The translations under genes were made by a program, and so were the position numbers. The notes under the pieces were generated by a model that saw nothing but the letters and a program-made list of their open reading frames with translations, was not told the origin of the DNA and made no database searches. DNA of 15,012 nucleotides from Candidatus Hydrogenedentota bacterium (GTDB lineage Bacteria > Hydrogenedentota > Hydrogenedentia > Hydrogenedentales > SLHB01), in contig JAJDAB010000406.1 of the NCBI GenBank assembly GCA_029262095.1, positions 1 to 15,012 of the forward strand. The letters run 5' to 3'. Of the stretch, positions 1 to 7,172 are shown piece by piece (within the stretch, counting starts at the first letter, position 1; each line of letters begins with the position of its first letter).

Positions 1-710
1 ACGACGGCGTCATGCCGCTCGCGCAGTTCCGGAAACGTCACGTCGGCGCCGACTTCGCAGCCGGTCACCGCGTGGACCCCTAACGACGTGATGACTTCGA
101 TTTCCGCGCGAATGAGATCCCGGGGTAAACGGTATTCCGGAATGCCCAACGACAACATTCCCGCGAGAACCTCCTCCATTTCATAGATCGTCACGTCGAA
201 CCCAAGCAACGCCAGATCGTGCGCGCACGCCAGTCCCGCGGGACCGCTTCCAATTATCCCGACAGTCTTCCCCTCAACCTTTTGGACGGTGTCATCCATC
301 ATGGATTGCAGGAGTGGAAGCAGCTCTTCTTTGTCTTGGCACTGGGCCGGCGCTTGTCGATGTGCGGCGTCTTTGAGGAAATCGATCAGCGATTTGCCCC
401 CGTCTTCCCGCGATTCGGGACCAAACTTTTCGCAGATGTATCGCTTCAGCGCGCGGATCGAAACGGGCTTATCGTAGTCGCCCCGTCGGCAAGCCGTTTC
501 GCAAGGCGCGCCGCAAACGCGACCGCAAATGGAGGCGAGTGGATTGGGGCCGCGCGCGATCAAGTAGGCCAGCTCATCGTTTCCTTCCGCGATGGCCCTG
601 ACGTACCCCCGCGCATCGGTATGGACCGGACAGGCGGCTTGGCATTTGATCTGATCTTTCCAATACCCGAAATCAGGTACTTCGATCGAGATTTTTTGAT
701 CTATCTCCAC
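1..710 (-). CDS. GltD-like FAD/Fe-S NAD(P)H oxidoreductase (partial, 3' end outside window)
   Basis: This is a flavin- and Fe-S-containing pyridine-nucleotide oxidoreductase of the glutamate synthase small subunit / dihydropyrimidine dehydrogenase N-terminal type. Such proteins pass electrons between NAD(P)H and partner subunits in the cytoplasm. About 236 codons are visible. The N-terminal Fe-S domain has cysteines at residues 23, 27, 62, 66, 70 and 74 (KCQAACPVHTD, then CGRVCGAPCETAC). The FAD dinucleotide-binding motif GSGPAG lies at 154-159, followed by GFDVTIYE. The start is a GTG at 710-708, four bases after a perfect AGGAGG (720-715); no in-frame ATG lies near it. The reading frame is open to the left edge, so the NADPH-binding half is missing. 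The gene is divergent from the Rrf2 regulator. The partner cannot be seen, so glutamate synthase is only one option; many homologues belong to other redox complexes. The family call is secure, the substrate is not. Confidence 0.9.
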   Translation of the reverse strand, partial: MEIDQKISIEVPDFGYWKDQIKCQAACPVHTDARGYVRAIAEGNDELAYLIARGPNPLASICGRVCGAPCETACRRGDYDKPVSIRALKRYICEKFGPESREDGGKSLIDFLKDAAHRQAPAQCQDKEELLPLLQSMMDDTVQKVEGKTVGIIGSGPAGLACAHDLALLGFDVTIYEMEEVLAGMLSLGIPEYRLPRDLIRAEIEVITSLGVHAVTGCEVGADVTFPELRERHDAV

Positions 711-780
711 AGTGCCTCCTGCAAAATGCCCAGGGCGACGAACGTAGTGCGCTAACGCAATTGAAAGATAGCAAGCTCGA

Positions 781-820
781 TATGGCGAAAGCAAGAGTTG
801 TTTATCTTAATTTCGCCATA
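781..820. repeat. Perfect 10-bp inverted repeat in the divergent intergenic region
   Basis: The arms tatggcgaaa (781-790) and tttcgccata (811-820) are exact reverse complements separated by 20 bases. They lie between the divergent oxidoreductase (start 710) and the Rrf2 regulator (start 933). The arm centres are 30 bp apart, about three helical turns, so two dimers or one large protein could bind one face of the DNA. No T-run follows on either strand, which argues against an intrinsic terminator. The operator role is inferred from position only. Confidence 0.55.
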
Positions 821-932
821 AGCGCGTACTAGAACGCTTTTCGGAATGGAGGAATAGCCGGAGAGTTCTCCAATGCGCCACTACCGGCGTGATTGGTTGT
901 ATTATCCTCTCCTTCAGGAAGGTTCCCCATTC

Positions 933-1667
933 ATGAAACGAAGCATGCTCAGTCGTTCGATCCAAGTCGCTATCGCGGCCCTTGGCTACATGGCCGAGGT
1001 ATATAAAGAAAGGGATCGCCGGCTGTCCGCAGGGGAGATTGCGAAGTCGCGCGATCTGCAAGCGCCGTTCGTCTCGAAAATACTGACCGAATTATCTCGG
1101 GCACAACTGATAGAAGGAACGCGTGGACCGGGCGGTGGATATCGGCTCGCTCGGAAACCTAAAAGCATCACGCTCAGGGAAATCGCGGATTTATTCGACC
1201 GCGAGGACAACATGTACATGTGTTCGTACGGGAAAGACTATTGTGGCACCGAACCGCATTGTCCATTGCGCCATCAAATTGAGGCATTAAACCACTCGTT
1301 GGACCGATTCTTAGCAAAGAATACACTGACGGATTTATCAGGAGAAGCCGGTAGGCGACAACATCTTCGTGCGAAATCGAATATGGAGGAGAACATCATG
1401 GGCGCTGCGCGGGTCGTTGCGGTAATTGTTATGTCAGCGTTGTTCGGAACAGCGTACGCTGAACTCCAGAACGTCGACGGCGGCGGCGAGATCCGGATCA
1501 GGCATTGGAACAATGTATACGTCGGCACCCCGAACGGCCCTCGGCAAATTCGTATCCCCAATTTCTTTGTTCCCGCAGGCCAATTGGGTCATACGGAGTT
1601 CAAAGCCGGTATGATTGGGACAGCAAACTCAATGATGTCGACTTTGTCGAACAACGCACATGCCTAG
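933..1667 (+). CDS. Rrf2-family Fe-S transcriptional regulator with run-on C-terminus
   Basis: This is a winged-helix repressor or activator of the IscR/NsrR/RirA (Rrf2) family, DNA-binding and probably Fe-S-sensing. From the ATG at 933 (AGGAAGG at 916-922), residues 31-62 form the helix-turn-helix and GPGGGYRLAR (65-74) is the family's wing. Cysteines at 97, 104 and 110 (C-x6-C-x5-C) fit cluster ligands. The typical Rrf2 fold ends near residue 140 (FLAKNTLTDLS). The frame then continues without a stop through a ribosome binding site and into the signal peptide of the next gene, ending at 1667 after 244 residues. Family members are usually about 130-170 residues, so the last 100 residues are not native. 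A TAG at 1352-1354 in another frame suggests one lost base removed the original stop. An upstream in-frame ATG at 873 would add 20 residues that the family does not need. Confidence 0.85.
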   Translation: MKRSMLSRSIQVAIAALGYMAEVYKERDRRLSAGEIAKSRDLQAPFVSKILTELSRAQLIEGTRGPGGGYRLARKPKSITLREIADLFDREDNMYMCSYGKDYCGTEPHCPLRHQIEALNHSLDRFLAKNTLTDLSGEAGRRQHLRAKSNMEENIMGAARVVAVIVMSALFGTAYAELQNVDGGGEIRIRHWNNVYVGTPNGPRQIRIPNFFVPAGQLGHTEFKAGMIGTANSMMSTLSNNAHA

Positions 1668-1669
1668 CG
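1398..1669 (+). pseudogene. 5' remnant of a porin-like outer-membrane protein gene
   Basis: This is the beginning of a secreted, probably outer-membrane beta-barrel protein. A strong ribosome binding site, GGAGGAG (1385-1391), sits 6 bases before the ATG at 1398. The next residues, MGAARVVAVIVMSALFGTAYA, form a signal peptide with an A-Y-A cleavage site, followed by ELQNVDGGGEIRIR. The family-like sequence then continues in another frame as SRYDWDSKLNDVDFVEQRT. This implies one lost base near 1575, where restoring a base would make the protein read VPGRPIGSYG. I recall this pattern from alginate-export-like porins; the family is tentative. The gene stops at the left end of the insertion sequence, and nothing resembling its remainder appears to the right of that element. 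It shares its frame with the Rrf2 gene upstream. It was probably once an independent gene, possibly co-transcribed with that regulator. Confidence 0.6.
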
Positions 1670-1690
1670 GGGCGTAGGGTCAAGAAACTC
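1670..1690 (+). repeat. Left terminal inverted repeat of the insertion sequence
   Basis: The 21-bp end begins GGGCGTAGGGTCAAGAAA and pairs with the reverse complement of 3040-3060, differing at only three positions (6, 15 and 19). Confidence 0.8.
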
Positions 1691-1791
1691 GATCGAACAT
1701 GTAAGCCCTTGTCCTCTAGGCAAGTAGGCCGAAGCCAGTCCTAACCGGCTCAGCGTGATACCCTTCCCGTCGGAAGGAGTCTGTACGATTC

Positions 1792-2873
1792 ATGCTGGAA
1801 TTCATACTCAAACCATGGCATCTGATCACCCTGTTTTGGCCTCTCATTTGAACCGCGAGCAACAGCGCGTAATCGAGTACTTGGAGACCGAAAACCAGGT
1901 TTTGAGAGAGAAACTCGGCAAAAAGCGAACCCTACTGAATGATGACCAGCGCCGGAGACTAGCTGTGAAAGGAAAGGAGCTTGGTCGCCGCGGGCTGCGA
2001 GGGCTGACGACAATTATGACGCCGGACACCATCCTCCGCTGGCACCGCGAGTTGATAGCACAGAAGTGAGACTACAGCGAACGCCCAACCAAAGTCGGTC
2101 GACCACCCACACCTCAAGAAACCGTCGAATTGCTACTGCGGATGGCGAAGGAGAACCCGACCTGGGGCTACGACCGGATCCAGGGAGCGCTCAAGAACGT
2201 GGGCGTCAAGCTTTCGGACACAACCGTCGGCAACATCCTTCGCGAGCACAGAATCGAACCAGCACCAGACCGTGGCAAGAGAACGACCTGGAAGACTTTT
2301 CTCAATGCCCATTGGGAGGTTTTGGGCGCGGCGGACTTCACGACGGTTGAGGTCTGGACGCGCAAGGGCCTGGTAACTTACTACGTCCTCGTCGTGATTA
2401 AGCTATCTAGCCGTCGTGTTGAAGTTGTAGGCATCACGCCCAACCCTGGAGCTTCTTGGGTTCGCCAAGCAGCACGGAATCTCGTAGATACTGATGAAGG
2501 ATTCCTCAACGACACACGGCATCTACTGCTTGACCGCGACAAAAAGTTCTTGCCATTTGCCGGTGTGCTGAAAAGCGCGGATATGAACATCGTGTTCCTC
2601 CCTCCACGGTCTCCGAACTTGAATGCCTACATCGAGCGCTTCATGAGGAGCATGAAATCCGAGTGCTTGAACAATATCGTGTTCTTCGGAGAGAACTCTC
2701 TGCGTCGCGCACTCACCGAGTTCGGACAGCATTATCACAATGAGCGCAATCATCAAGGATTGGACAACAACGTCATCGACTTCCATGAAAGCGTTAACTC
2801 AACAGAAGCCCACGTTCAATGTCGAGAACGGCTGAGAGGAATGCTCAAGTATTACCATTGCGACGCAGCGTAA
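1792..2873 (+). pseudogene. IS integrase-core (DDE) transposase, frameshifted and interrupted by TGA
   Basis: This encodes the element's transposase. The native start is the ATG at 1792 (AGGAG at 1775-1779), giving MLEFILKPWHLITL; the frame then shifts and continues as VLASHLNREQQRVIEYLETE. One missing G after 1833 explains this. The frame runs through a coiled region (ENQVLREKLGKK) and a helix-turn-helix (TPDTILRWHREL) to a TGA at 2067-2069. It resumes in the same frame as DYSERPTKVGRPPTPQE, and in the homologues I recall the residue between QK and DYS is Trp, so TGG became TGA. The catalytic half is intact: first Asp in AADFTTVEVWT, second in LLDRDKKF, Glu in NAYIERFMRS, then HYHNERNHQGL and the C-terminal RGMLKYYH. 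Two separate lesions make full-length protein unlikely. The 2130-2873 part could still be made as a catalytic fragment from an internal start, which I consider unlikely to matter. Confidence 0.85.
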
Positions 2874-3039
2874 CATTTCCAGCACCGAAGATTATTGAAT
2901 CAAGTGGAGAGGTGTGCCTAACGGGAAAGCTTCGCCCCAAGATGGATCCAAACAACGTCGCCCATGGACATATCTCAAACAAAAATCAGCGTGTGAAATC
3001 CGTTAACGACCGACGACAATTGCGAGCTCTTGCTCGGCT

Positions 3040-3060
3040 GAATTTTTTGACCCTGCGCCC
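3040..3060 (-). repeat. Right terminal inverted repeat of the insertion sequence
   Basis: Read on the minus strand from 3060, the end begins GGGCGCAGGGTCAAAAAA and matches the left end at 18 of 21 positions. The 163 bases from 3061 to the hybrid kinase stop at 3224 hold no gene, repeat or clear terminator that I can see. Confidence 0.8.
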
Positions 3061-3223
3061 TTAAGAGACGCGTACTCCAATCCTGCGTTTCTCGATAATC
3101 TGCTCTGAAAACCTATATCGATGATATCTTCAATTCTCAGGCTCGGCAAACGTAGTCTACAGCCCTGCACCTTTCGGGACACAGTCTGAATTTAGCCCAT
3201 ACGAGGTTCCGTCCCGCCCACGT

Positions 3224-5668
3224 TCAATCAGTAAACGAATCTTGTACCGTTTTCAGAAGAGCTTTGGGCGAGAATGGCTTGTTGAGGTAGTTAGCGTCGT
3301 ACGAATCAAGTCCATAGCGCTCCAACCTGTCGCTGGTATACCCGGACATGAAGAGAATTTTCAGATCCGGACGTTGGGCTTTGAGCTCTTTAACCAATTC
3401 CGGACCACCCATGTTCGGCATCACGACATCCGATATTGCCAAATCGATCTGTGTACTTGGATCCGCGCACATTCGAATGGCGTCATCGGTATCAGCTGCA
3501 AGGATCGTCATGAATCCAGCGTCGGACAGGATACGACCGGTCAAGGCGCGAACTTCCGCGTCGTCTTCGATGATGAGTACTGTTCTCTTCTCAGCGTTGA
3601 TGTCGTCGAATTTTGCTTCGATCTGCGTCTTTTCCCCAACGTCAAGTTCACTCGAATACGGAAAACTAATCGAAAAACTGGTTCCCTCGCCGGGTTTGCT
3701 CTCCAGCCCAATATTTCCATCGTATCGCTTCACGATGTCGAACACCGTTGAAAGACCGAGACCGGTACCTTGACCCGGCGCTTTTGTCGTGAAGAAGGGC
3801 TCGAATACCTGGGCCTGAGTTTCTTTATCCATTCCACAGCCCGTATCTCGGATACATAGGCTAACGAAATCCCCCGATGCGGTGTGCTCAACATTCTGCC
3901 CGCGATGTGCGCTGTTTACACGCCGTGCAGAAATGAATAGCGTTCCACCCAGGGGCATTGCGTCACGCGCGTTAACCGCCAGATTCAAGAGCACTTGCTC
4001 AACATGGGATGGATTTGCCATAAACGTGCATTGATCGGACTCCGCATCGGTAACGAGTCGAATATCCTCTCCGAGAACTCGATGCAACATCTTCTCCATT
4101 TCATGAATCGCATGCGCTAGATCGATTTGCTCAACGTTGTTCTTTTCGCGTCGACCAAACGTAAGCAACTGCCCGGTCAGTCTCGCGGCGCGTTCGCCGG
4201 CTTTTCGGATTTCAGCGATTTCCTCCAAAGCACATTCACCGATGCTTTCGTCCATCTCCAACAATTCACTACGTATTAGGATGGTCATCAGAAGATTGTT
4301 GAAGTCGTGGGCAACGCCTCCTGCCAATTGGCCCAGAATCTCCATCTTTTGAGATTGCCGCAGTTTCTCCTGCATTTCCATTCGTTCGGTCACGTTTCTC
4401 GCATTCACGACGATGCCGCCAATAACAGGATCATGAATCAAGTTTCGGCCGTGCGCTTCCAAGTGCGCCCATTGATCTTCGGGTGTGCGAAACCGAAAGA
4501 CTTGACGCTCCACATTTCCTGGAGTGGCCATGATTCGCTGAAACGCGTCGAGGCAGTCGTTCAAATCGTCTGGATGTATATAGTCAAAAAGATTTTCCCC
4601 GACAAGTCCGTCGATAATGTCGTAACCAGGGACGATCGGTTCGCTCGGCGTCACGTAGTCTAAGGTCCCTTCCGGCCCGACGACGCAGGTAATGTCCGCC
4701 GAGTCTTGGACCAATCTTCGAAACCACTCTTCTCGCTGTTCGAGCGCTTGCTCGGCCTCTTTACGATCCGTAATGTCGAATGTCGTCCCGATGAGTGCAC
4801 GGCGTCCATCGTAATCAGTGGGCGCAACCGTAGTCGCACCCCATCTTACAGCGGCGGTCTTCGTTCTAAATTTGCCCTCGAACGATATCGGTATCTCCAG
4901 ACCTTCCTGCCATTCCAATGCCAGATTTCTGCATTTCCCATGTCGCTCAAGCATGAAAAATTCGTCGAAAGTCAGTGACAACAATTCGTCTGTGGTATAA
5001 CCAGACATCTTGCAAGCAGCCGGGTTGGCGTACACACATTTATCTTCTTGAATGATGTAGATTGCCGCCGCGGTAGATTCCGCCATCGAACGGAACTTGG
5101 CGTCGCTCGCGGACAGCGCGACAGCCGCGGCCTGACGTTCGGATTGCTCCGCCAGAAGGTTGCGTTGCTCCATTTCCAACGTTGCAATCGTCTGACGAAG
5201 AGTAAGGATAACCTTACAAAAGCCGAAAACGAGAAGGCCAATAATGGCAATGTCCAGACTGCGCTCGCTTGCGGAATAAATCTGATGCAAAACAGGATCT
5301 TTATCGAGGATCCATTGACGAACGAATTTCATATCAATGAGCCGGGAGAGAATCGCGACTGCGACGCAACCCCAAACCACAACGCGCATCTGCGTATCCT
5401 TGAGGACATCCCTGCACATGTACGCCGTGAGAGCGACTAAGATAAGCAAAAACAGAACGATCAATAGTTCTGCGTAATCCCTGAGTTGGACCGAAAGAAC
5501 GCCCAGCTTCGACCCGAGTACGATTCCTGAGAATACTACCCAAACCCCAATGAAAACGTACCCCAAGATGCCACTTTGTGGCTGACCCACCAATTCCGAA
5601 TTCGCGCTCTGAGAGCGGACGTGATCGTGCCGCCCAAAAAGCATAGTTATAGCCCGCATCTGCCTCAT
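3224..5668 (-). CDS. Membrane hybrid histidine kinase, PAS-PAS-HisKA-HATPase-receiver
   Basis: This is an 814-residue sensor kinase that would autophosphorylate on His and pass phosphate to its own receiver. Four membrane segments lie near residues 34-57, 68-84, 95-111 and 138-155, followed by a coiled coil (157-190). PAS domains span about 190-302 and 310-430. The H-box His is 454 (GGVAHDFNN), the N-box is NLAVNARDA (from 562), G1 is DTGCGM (from 608), the F-box is FEPFFTTK and G2 is GTGLGLS (634-640). The receiver (696-812) has acidic E701/D702/D703, phospho-acceptor D747, S775 and K797. There is no HAMP domain. I chose the ATG at 5668 because GGGGGA sits just before it; a TTG at 5713 would add 15 residues but overlaps a possible -35 box. 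It is the last gene on this strand, separated from pilZ by more than 200 bp, so it may be a separate unit. No stand-alone partner regulator is adjacent. Confidence 0.93.
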   Translation of the reverse strand: MRQMRAITMLFGRHDHVRSQSANSELVGQPQSGILGYVFIGVWVVFSGIVLGSKLGVLSVQLRDYAELLIVLFLLILVALTAYMCRDVLKDTQMRVVVWGCVAVAILSRLIDMKFVRQWILDKDPVLHQIYSASERSLDIAIIGLLVFGFCKVILTLRQTIATLEMEQRNLLAEQSERQAAAVALSASDAKFRSMAESTAAAIYIIQEDKCVYANPAACKMSGYTTDELLSLTFDEFFMLERHGKCRNLALEWQEGLEIPISFEGKFRTKTAAVRWGATTVAPTDYDGRRALIGTTFDITDRKEAEQALEQREEWFRRLVQDSADITCVVGPEGTLDYVTPSEPIVPGYDIIDGLVGENLFDYIHPDDLNDCLDAFQRIMATPGNVERQVFRFRTPEDQWAHLEAHGRNLIHDPVIGGIVVNARNVTERMEMQEKLRQSQKMEILGQLAGGVAHDFNNLLMTILIRSELLEMDESIGECALEEIAEIRKAGERAARLTGQLLTFGRREKNNVEQIDLAHAIHEMEKMLHRVLGEDIRLVTDAESDQCTFMANPSHVEQVLLNLAVNARDAMPLGGTLFISARRVNSAHRGQNVEHTASGDFVSLCIRDTGCGMDKETQAQVFEPFFTTKAPGQGTGLGLSTVFDIVKRYDGNIGLESKPGEGTSFSISFPYSSELDVGEKTQIEAKFDDINAEKRTVLIIEDDAEVRALTGRILSDAGFMTILAADTDDAIRMCADPSTQIDLAISDVVMPNMGGPELVKELKAQRPDLKILFMSGYTSDRLERYGLDSYDANYLNKPFSPKALLKTVQDSFTD

Positions 5669-5684
5669 AGTTCCCCCAGCTGAG

Positions 5685-5713
5685 AAACTACGTAATATCC
5701 AGAGAATTGTCAA
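5685..5713 (-). promoter_or_regulatory. Possible sigma-70-type promoter for the hybrid kinase gene
   Basis: On the minus strand a perfect TTGACA (5713-5708) is followed after 17 bases by TAGTTT (5690-5685), a weak -10 match (3 of 6). The predicted start would leave only about ten bases before the ATG at 5668. The perfect -35 and correct spacing favour it; the weak -10 and short leader count against it. If real, the kinase can be transcribed separately from the che operon. Confidence 0.3.
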
Positions 5714-5881
5714 GCCACCGGCGGGCCCTAACTATTTATCACCAAACACTTTACCATTAGAGAATTCTGTCGCGCATTAGTAGTGTTATGAGCAGATTCA
5801 GGGCGGTACGATAGCCGAATATGAAACGTCCCGGACGAGTGCATGACGCCGCACTCTTGAATGGTGCCGTGGTCCGGTCGA

Positions 5882-6286
5882 TCAGGAATCGGACTGGTCG
5901 GAAGGGCGAATGAGTCCGATGTGGTCCCGGAATTCTTGATCAGCCTTGTCCGCATCGCCTGCAGCGTTATAGACGATCAGGTTTCGAAGGTGGGTATAGG
6001 ATTCCTCACCAATCAACGCTGTGAGACGTACCGCGAGACCAGCGCCGTCACTACGAACGACTTCACCAAGCCCCTGAATCGCTAATTCCGAATCCTCGTC
6101 ACAGCGGGAAATAGTTACCGTCCCGCTAACGCCGACTTCAGCGACCTCTTGCCCCTCGATTAACACGCCGTTCGCGCTGATATTTCGAGTCGTCCCTCGC
6201 AGTGTTGCGCCGTGATCGACTTCAAACGAGACATTAAGCGCCTCCTGAATTCGAGTCCATTCCCTCAAATTTTGATGTGAACTCAC
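5882..6286 (-). CDS. PilZ-domain c-di-GMP-binding protein
   Basis: This is a small cytoplasmic single-domain PilZ protein that would bind the second messenger c-di-GMP. Both halves of the binding signature are present: RxxxR as REWTR near the N-terminus and NxSxxG as NISANG about 30 residues later, ahead of a short beta-barrel. Two starts are possible. A GTG at 6286 has GGAGA six bases upstream and gives 134 residues. An ATG at 6349 gives 155 residues, overlaps the end of cheR by 35 bases and has no visible ribosome binding site, so I prefer the GTG. Either way the gene sits tight against cheR and is almost certainly part of the chemosensory operon. It could link c-di-GMP to motility output, as PilZ proteins such as YcgR do, but its partner is not shown by the sequence. 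Confidence 0.85.
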   Translation of the reverse strand: MSSHQNLREWTRIQEALNVSFEVDHGATLRGTTRNISANGVLIEGQEVAEVGVSGTVTISRCDEDSELAIQGLGEVVRSDGAGLAVRLTALIGEESYTHLRNLIVYNAAGDADKADQEFRDHIGLIRPSDQSDS

Positions 6287-6314
6287 AGATTTTCTCCGTT
6301 GGATTTCAAATGTG

Positions 6315-7160
6315 CTAGGCGACCAAGCGGTAGCAGGAGCCTCGGTCATACTTCACGCGGGTAAATTCCTCTGCGATGTTCAAGGTCGTTTCCGCGCTAC
6401 CCAGAAACAAAAACGCATCGGATGCCATGGTCTGCCTCATGTTCTCAAGTATTCCCCGCTTAACGTCGACATCGAAATAGATCAGAACATTGCGTACAAA
6501 TACAATGTCGAATCGAGGCATGGGAGGCCAATTCCCGATCAGATTGAGTTGGCGAAAATCAATCATGTTGCGTAAGTCCTCCTTAACGCGCCACTCCGTC
6601 CCTTCTTTTGTGAAGTTCTTCACCAGCATCGGTGCCGGAAGACCTCGATTCACCTCCAGTTGTGAGTAGAAGCCTTCCTTTCCCCGATTCAGAACCTCAA
6701 GAGATAGATCGGTCGCATAGAAGGTGATATCCCAATCTGCAAGCTCGGGAAACCCGTCCTTGAGTGTCATCGCGATCGAGTACGGTTCTTGTCCGGTGGA
6801 ACTGGCCGCACACCAGAGGTTGAGTTTCTTCTTATCCGAACGCGACTCGATCAGCTCCGGCAACACCTGTTCTTTGAGGGCCTGAAAGGGCGTGATATCG
6901 CGGAAGAAGGATGTTTCATTGGTCGTCATCGCCTCGACCACCATCTCGCGCAACGGGCCGCCGGAGATGCCGCGAACTTTAGCGACAAGTTCGCTAATCG
7001 AATCGAACCCTTCCCGCCGCGCTACCGGCACCAAGCGGGCTTCGACCAAATAAAGTTTTTCCGGTTCGAGTACAATCGCGGATTTGTCGCGAACGAGTTT
7101 CGCAACGTAGTCGAAATCCTCGCTCCCCAATTTCGCCTTGTCATCTTTCGTCAATGCCAT
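6315..7160 (-). CDS. cheR: CheR chemoreceptor glutamate methyltransferase
   Basis: CheR transfers methyl groups from S-adenosylmethionine to glutamates of chemoreceptors, the adaptation step opposed by CheB. The 281-residue protein has the usual length. An N-terminal helical domain (about 10-85) ends in the conserved TTNETSFFRD (79-88). The SAM-binding motif WCAASSTGQEPYS lies at 116-128, the acidic strand end FYATDLS at 147-153, and the catalytic-core RNVLIYF at 223-229, followed by FLFLGSAET. It has no tetratricopeptide or other extension. The receptor in this operon lacks a C-terminal CheR-docking pentapeptide, so CheR would have to bind it directly. The start is ATG 7160; AGGGGA lies almost against it, so a TTG two codons downstream is a weaker alternative. 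It follows cheB with a 12-base gap and precedes pilZ. Confidence 0.97.
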   Translation of the reverse strand: MALTKDDKAKLGSEDFDYVAKLVRDKSAIVLEPEKLYLVEARLVPVARREGFDSISELVAKVRGISGGPLREMVVEAMTTNETSFFRDITPFQALKEQVLPELIESRSDKKKLNLWCAASSTGQEPYSIAMTLKDGFPELADWDITFYATDLSLEVLNRGKEGFYSQLEVNRGLPAPMLVKNFTKEGTEWRVKEDLRNMIDFRQLNLIGNWPPMPRFDIVFVRNVLIYFDVDVKRGILENMRQTMASDAFLFLGSAETTLNIAEEFTRVKYDRGSCYRLVA

Positions 7161-7172
7161 TCCCCTAATTCT

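Larger units (their letters stand above)
1670..3060 (+). mobile_element. Insertion sequence, 1391 bp, DDE transposase, probably inactive
   Basis: The element is bounded by inverted repeats at 1670-1690 and 3040-3060 that match at 18 of 21 positions (outer part GGGCGYAGGGTCAA). It carries one transposase gene with integrase-core (DDE) homology. The left end follows the truncated porin-like gene directly. I see no convincing target-site duplication: flanks are ...ctagcg on the left and ttaaga on the right. The porin gene is not resumed on the right side, so a deletion or rearrangement accompanied or followed insertion. About 120 bp of non-coding sequence precedes the transposase start and about 185 bp follows its stop; I found nothing else in these. 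The ends may still be usable by a transposase supplied in trans. I would place it in the IS3/IS481-like integrase-core group but cannot name the IS. Confidence 0.85.

Noticed and set aside
219..755. 178-residue plus-strand reading frame
   Set aside because: It lies antisense to the well-supported oxidoreductase with its Cys motifs and FAD site, and its own product has no recognisable features.
1660..1672. Target-site duplication (cta/tta) around the IS
   Set aside because: The match is imperfect, only three bases long and offset from the repeat ends.
1825..1850. Programmed -1 frameshift in the transposase as in IS3 elements
   Set aside because: The shift direction is -1, but no slippery heptamer is present at the join, and the family members I recall are single-frame proteins. 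Adding one G after 1833 restores the expected sequence.
2067..2069. TGA in the transposase as a recoded Trp or selenocysteine codon
   Set aside because: Other genes here use TGG for Trp and TGA as a normal stop (for example the hybrid kinase), and no hairpin typical of a selenocysteine element was seen. A simple nonsense mutation fits better.
2819..3064. 81-residue plus-strand reading frame at the right end of the IS
   Set aside because: It overlaps the conserved transposase C-terminus in another frame and runs through the terminal repeat; no features of a protein are visible.
3061..3223. Intrinsic terminator after the hybrid kinase
   Set aside because: I found only short imperfect palindromes (such as atatcgatgatatc) and no stem followed by a T-run on the minus strand.
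5714..5881. Small gene or RNA between pilZ and the hybrid kinase
   Set aside because: Frames in this stretch lack a ribosome binding site and protein-like features, and no stable fold or known RNA motif was recognised by eye.
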